Positions 8,293 through 10,299 of a stretch of DNA of 10,299 nucleotides are shown in pieces. Position numbers and translations under genes: made by a program. The stretch comes from Thalassiosira profunda (taxonomy: Eukaryota; Bacillariophyta; Thalassiosirophyceae; Thalassiosirales; Thalassiosiraceae). The notes under the pieces were generated by a model. The model did not search any database. It saw nothing but the letters and a program-made list of their open reading frames with translations, and was not told where the DNA came from. Position 1 is the first letter of the stretch, and each line of letters starts with the position of its first letter. Location of the stretch: assembly GCA_036939355.1 (NCBI GenBank), contig JALLAP010001197.1, positions 1-10,299 of the forward strand, read 5' to 3'.

Positions 8293-10299
8293 GCTCCATA
8301 GTTCCGCAGGAAGATGAAGGATCCGTCCCTCGTCCTCTTCCCAGTCTTGTTTGCCACAGAACGTCTTCCGTTTGAAGCCATACTTTGGTTGTGTGAAGAA
8401 CTCGCCCACGGCGCGGGTGTGCACCGAGCCCAAGTAGCAAACGATTGTGACATTCTCAGTCGTCTCCTCTGCTAGAATGTTGCCAATTTTGACAACGGTT
8501 GCCGCATCAATCAGTTTGGACATGTAGATGTCGATCAATATCTTGGCCATAACTTCTGCCTTTCTGCTTATTGTCGGTTTGTTTGGCTCTGTCTCAATCC
8601 GTGCAAACTCCTCACGGATCATATAAAAGGCAGCTCCACAGTTCGGGATGTTGATGTCACCGATTCGGTGTTTCTTTGTTTCTCCAGCAGCGTACTGTTT
8701 GCGAAGTAGCTCAGTTGGATCGCTGCGATCAATATCCTCGTATCTAAGGATCAATGAATGAGTGTGACGTTGCAAAACCCTACTGCGCATTTCACAAAGA
8801 ACTCACATTTCACGATGACATTGGCGAAGGTACGCGAGAAACCATTCACCCCCTCCTATTTCATCGTCAGAGAGCTTAGGATTGGCGCAGTGTTCGACGA
8901 TGTCATCAAGGACCCACTTGCGAATGTCCGCAGCCATGTCTCGAAGATCTTTGCATTCGCCTTCCTTCAACAAAGCAAACATGTTCGAGGTCCAAGTCCT
9001 GGATGGGTTGCTCCCCTTCGCTTTGAGAAATGTCTTCACAGGTAGCATTGGCAAAGTGAGATTGTGCTCCCTCCCAAAGTCTCTCTCATGCCATTCATAC
9101 TCTCCTGTTTCGGCAATCCAGTACTTCATAATAGGACTGCGAATGTGCAGGTAAGGCGAGTTCGCAGTTGCCAAGTCCAGCATCGATAGAGCACAGTCTA
9201 CTGTTCCTCCAAAGAAAAGCTCATCGAAGAATGCATTCCACTTATCAAACGACCCCATACATTTTCCAATGAATGGAGCGTACGCAACCTTGAGTTCTGG
9301 CGCGTAGTACAAGATGTCCGTGCACTGCCCTAGGAATGACTCAAACGATGGGAAGGTGATGAGTTCTGAGGTGTCAACAGCATCAGTGTCGCTGGCTTCC
9401 TCGTCTGCAGCCGACTGATTGAGCACGCCCCTACTTCGCAGATTGTCCAGTTCCTTCTCCTCCAGTGAATTGCCCCAGTCGGGGAGGCACCTGCCATCTT
9501 TGTGACGTGCATGGGTAGCCTCTGTGCCAGAACCAATAAGTCTCTCCCTCTCTTCTGGCTCCAGCAGGTCCATCCACTCCTTGTGAAGAGATTCTTCTAC
9601 GCAGGCGTGCTCGCATCCCAAATCTCGGCAGTCTACACNGGTCCATCCACTCCTTGTGAAGAGATTCTTCTACGCAGGCGTGCTCGCATCCCAAATCTCG
9701 GCAGTCTACACAGTGCAAAAACTTGCGTCTTTCACCCCTCTCTTCCACTAGCAGCCGTCGGTAGGAATAATCAATGTACGAGCCGAAGCCATCTGCAGCA
9801 GGATCGTAGAAATCAGCTTCGGACGGGTCCGAATCCTCCGACAGGCATCTGATGCAATCAGCGGCATGCGTGCCCTCGAATTCTGACATCACATCCCTGC
9901 ACAATTCGACTTCGCACGGAGGTATTGCCGATTCTATCACAACATGCAACGCCGGCTTGCCCTCCGACTGGCTGGACTTCAGTTTGGATTGGATCTCCGC
10001 CAGCCAATCGTCCCACGTCCAGAGATTTTCGTCTTTCCTTCGCTTCTGCTTTCTGTTGCGTATCAATTCATCGTATTCAGACGTCGAGATCTCCTCGCTG
10101 AGGAGGCGCCGGTGGTTGAGCTGCCTGGCCTCGGCGTCCAAGTCGTCCCACGATAAAAGTGTGTGATGTGATTGCATATCCGAAAAGTCAGAGGTTGTAT
10201 CACTCTTCATGTCCTGCACCACTTTGGCAAGAGATTTGACACCTCTCATGTGTTTCGCCGCATTCGTCATGCTGTCTAACAATTCTGTGACATCCGAGG
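8287..10299 (-). CDS. Large protein of unknown function, partial at 5' end; C-terminus resembles a giant-virus domain
   Basis: Two exons on the minus strand: 10299-8807 (open to the right edge) and 8743-8287, joined across a 63-nt intron in phase 2 (codon ATA, Ile). With the false 72-bp duplication at 9567-9711 collapsed, the frame is continuous for 624 residues; the true start is outside or possibly ATG 10270. The N-terminal third is charged and probably helical, with WDDLD and TWDDWLAEIQ. Cysteine pairs follow: CIRC (about 148-151 from the edge) and CVDC-x4-C-x3-C (about 196-208), possibly zinc-binding. A middle region (SFESFLGQCTDILYYAPE) is unrecognised. The last exon contains a pattern like LIDIYMSKLID...VTIVCYLGSVHTRAVGEFF...YGFKR, resembling the DxYTxxRxF...YxGxxHxxxxxxFL...GF proteins common in nucleocytoplasmic large DNA viruses of protists. 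That resemblance is by eye. Confidence 0.8.
8744..8806 (-). other. Intron of the large minus-strand gene (63 nt)
   Basis: Donor GTGAGT (8806-8801) and acceptor CCTTAG (ending 8744). Without removal the frame ends at TGA 8805-8803 immediately inside the donor. With removal, QCHRE-I-YEDIDRSDP continues in phase to the stop at 8287. Confidence 0.85.
9567..9711. repeat. Exact 72-bp tandem duplication around a single N (assembly join)
   Basis: Bases 9567-9638 and 9640-9711 are identical, with only N at 9639 between them. The period is 73, not a multiple of three, so it breaks the minus-strand reading frame (the second copy of GCEHACVEESLHKEWMD then runs into nonsense). Removing one copy plus N makes the gene continuous and in phase through to its intron. 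This is the pattern of two overlapping contigs joined end to end rather than merged. Confidence 0.93.

Noticed and set aside
7158..8375. 405-residue open frame on the plus strand overlapping the desaturase
   Set aside because: It is a shifted frame of the desaturase, which has all three histidine boxes; the shifted product is rich in Arg, Gly and Ala with no motifs.
9567..9711. Genuine tandem repeat or mobile-element target duplication
   Set aside because: The copies are identical, separated by a lone N, and break a gene that is otherwise intact, which fits an assembly join much better.
1..10299. CRISPR array, tRNA, rRNA, transposon ends or integrated virus genome
   Set aside because: No spaced direct repeats, cloverleaf or transposase/reverse transcriptase frames were noticed; one virus-like domain alone does not support a viral insertion.

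Overview
The window looks like nuclear DNA from a microalga, most probably a centric diatom of the Thalassiosira type. The signs are short spliceosomal introns (63 to 132 nt, GT..AG, mostly GTGAGT or GTGAGC donors), mono-cistronic genes on both strands with very short spacers, and no bacterial ribosome-binding sites or operons. Two gene families here, the MYND-finger proteins starting MSRKRNQGR with a CxCLDxxYAELK core and the membrane-anchored FkbM methyltransferases with DAGANIG and FGFEPNPKH, are ones I associate from memory with expanded diatom families. The species call is inference.

Layout, left to right. (1) 1-696, minus strand: a MYND-finger paralogue whose finger is broken by a deletion and frameshift and which runs off the left edge. 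(2) 697-870: a 174-bp shared head-to-head promoter holding two perfect palindromes. (3) 871-1772, plus strand: an intact MYND-finger paralogue in three exons, including a 25-nt micro-exon; splicing it yields a complete eight-ligand finger. (4) 2022-5645, plus strand: a complete two-exon lysosomal-type alpha-mannosidase (GH38) with signal peptide. (5) 5798-6718, minus strand: a single-exon FkbM-like methyltransferase with an N-terminal membrane anchor, convergent with the mannosidase. (6) 6719-6900: a shared divergent promoter. (7) 6901-8292, plus strand: a single-exon membrane fatty-acid/sphingolipid desaturase-like protein with three histidine boxes and an N-terminal signal sequence. (8) 8287-10299, minus strand: a large two-exon gene of unknown function, open at the right edge, whose stop codon overlaps the desaturase stop region tail to tail. 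Its C-terminal part resembles, by eye, a domain common in giant DNA viruses of protists.

The assembly has one clear flaw: a 72-bp block at 9567-9638 is repeated exactly at 9640-9711 across a single N, giving a false frameshift in gene 8. Collapsing it restores one reading frame of 624 residues to the window edge.

The genes do not form one pathway. Mannosidase, FkbM-like protein and desaturase are all predicted to act in or through the endomembrane system (vacuole, Golgi, ER or plastid), while the MYND proteins are probably protein-interaction factors. I see no convincing new multi-gene system. The most useful observations are the micro-exon MYND finger, the decayed inverted twin with its palindromic promoter, the false duplication, and the virus-like protein.
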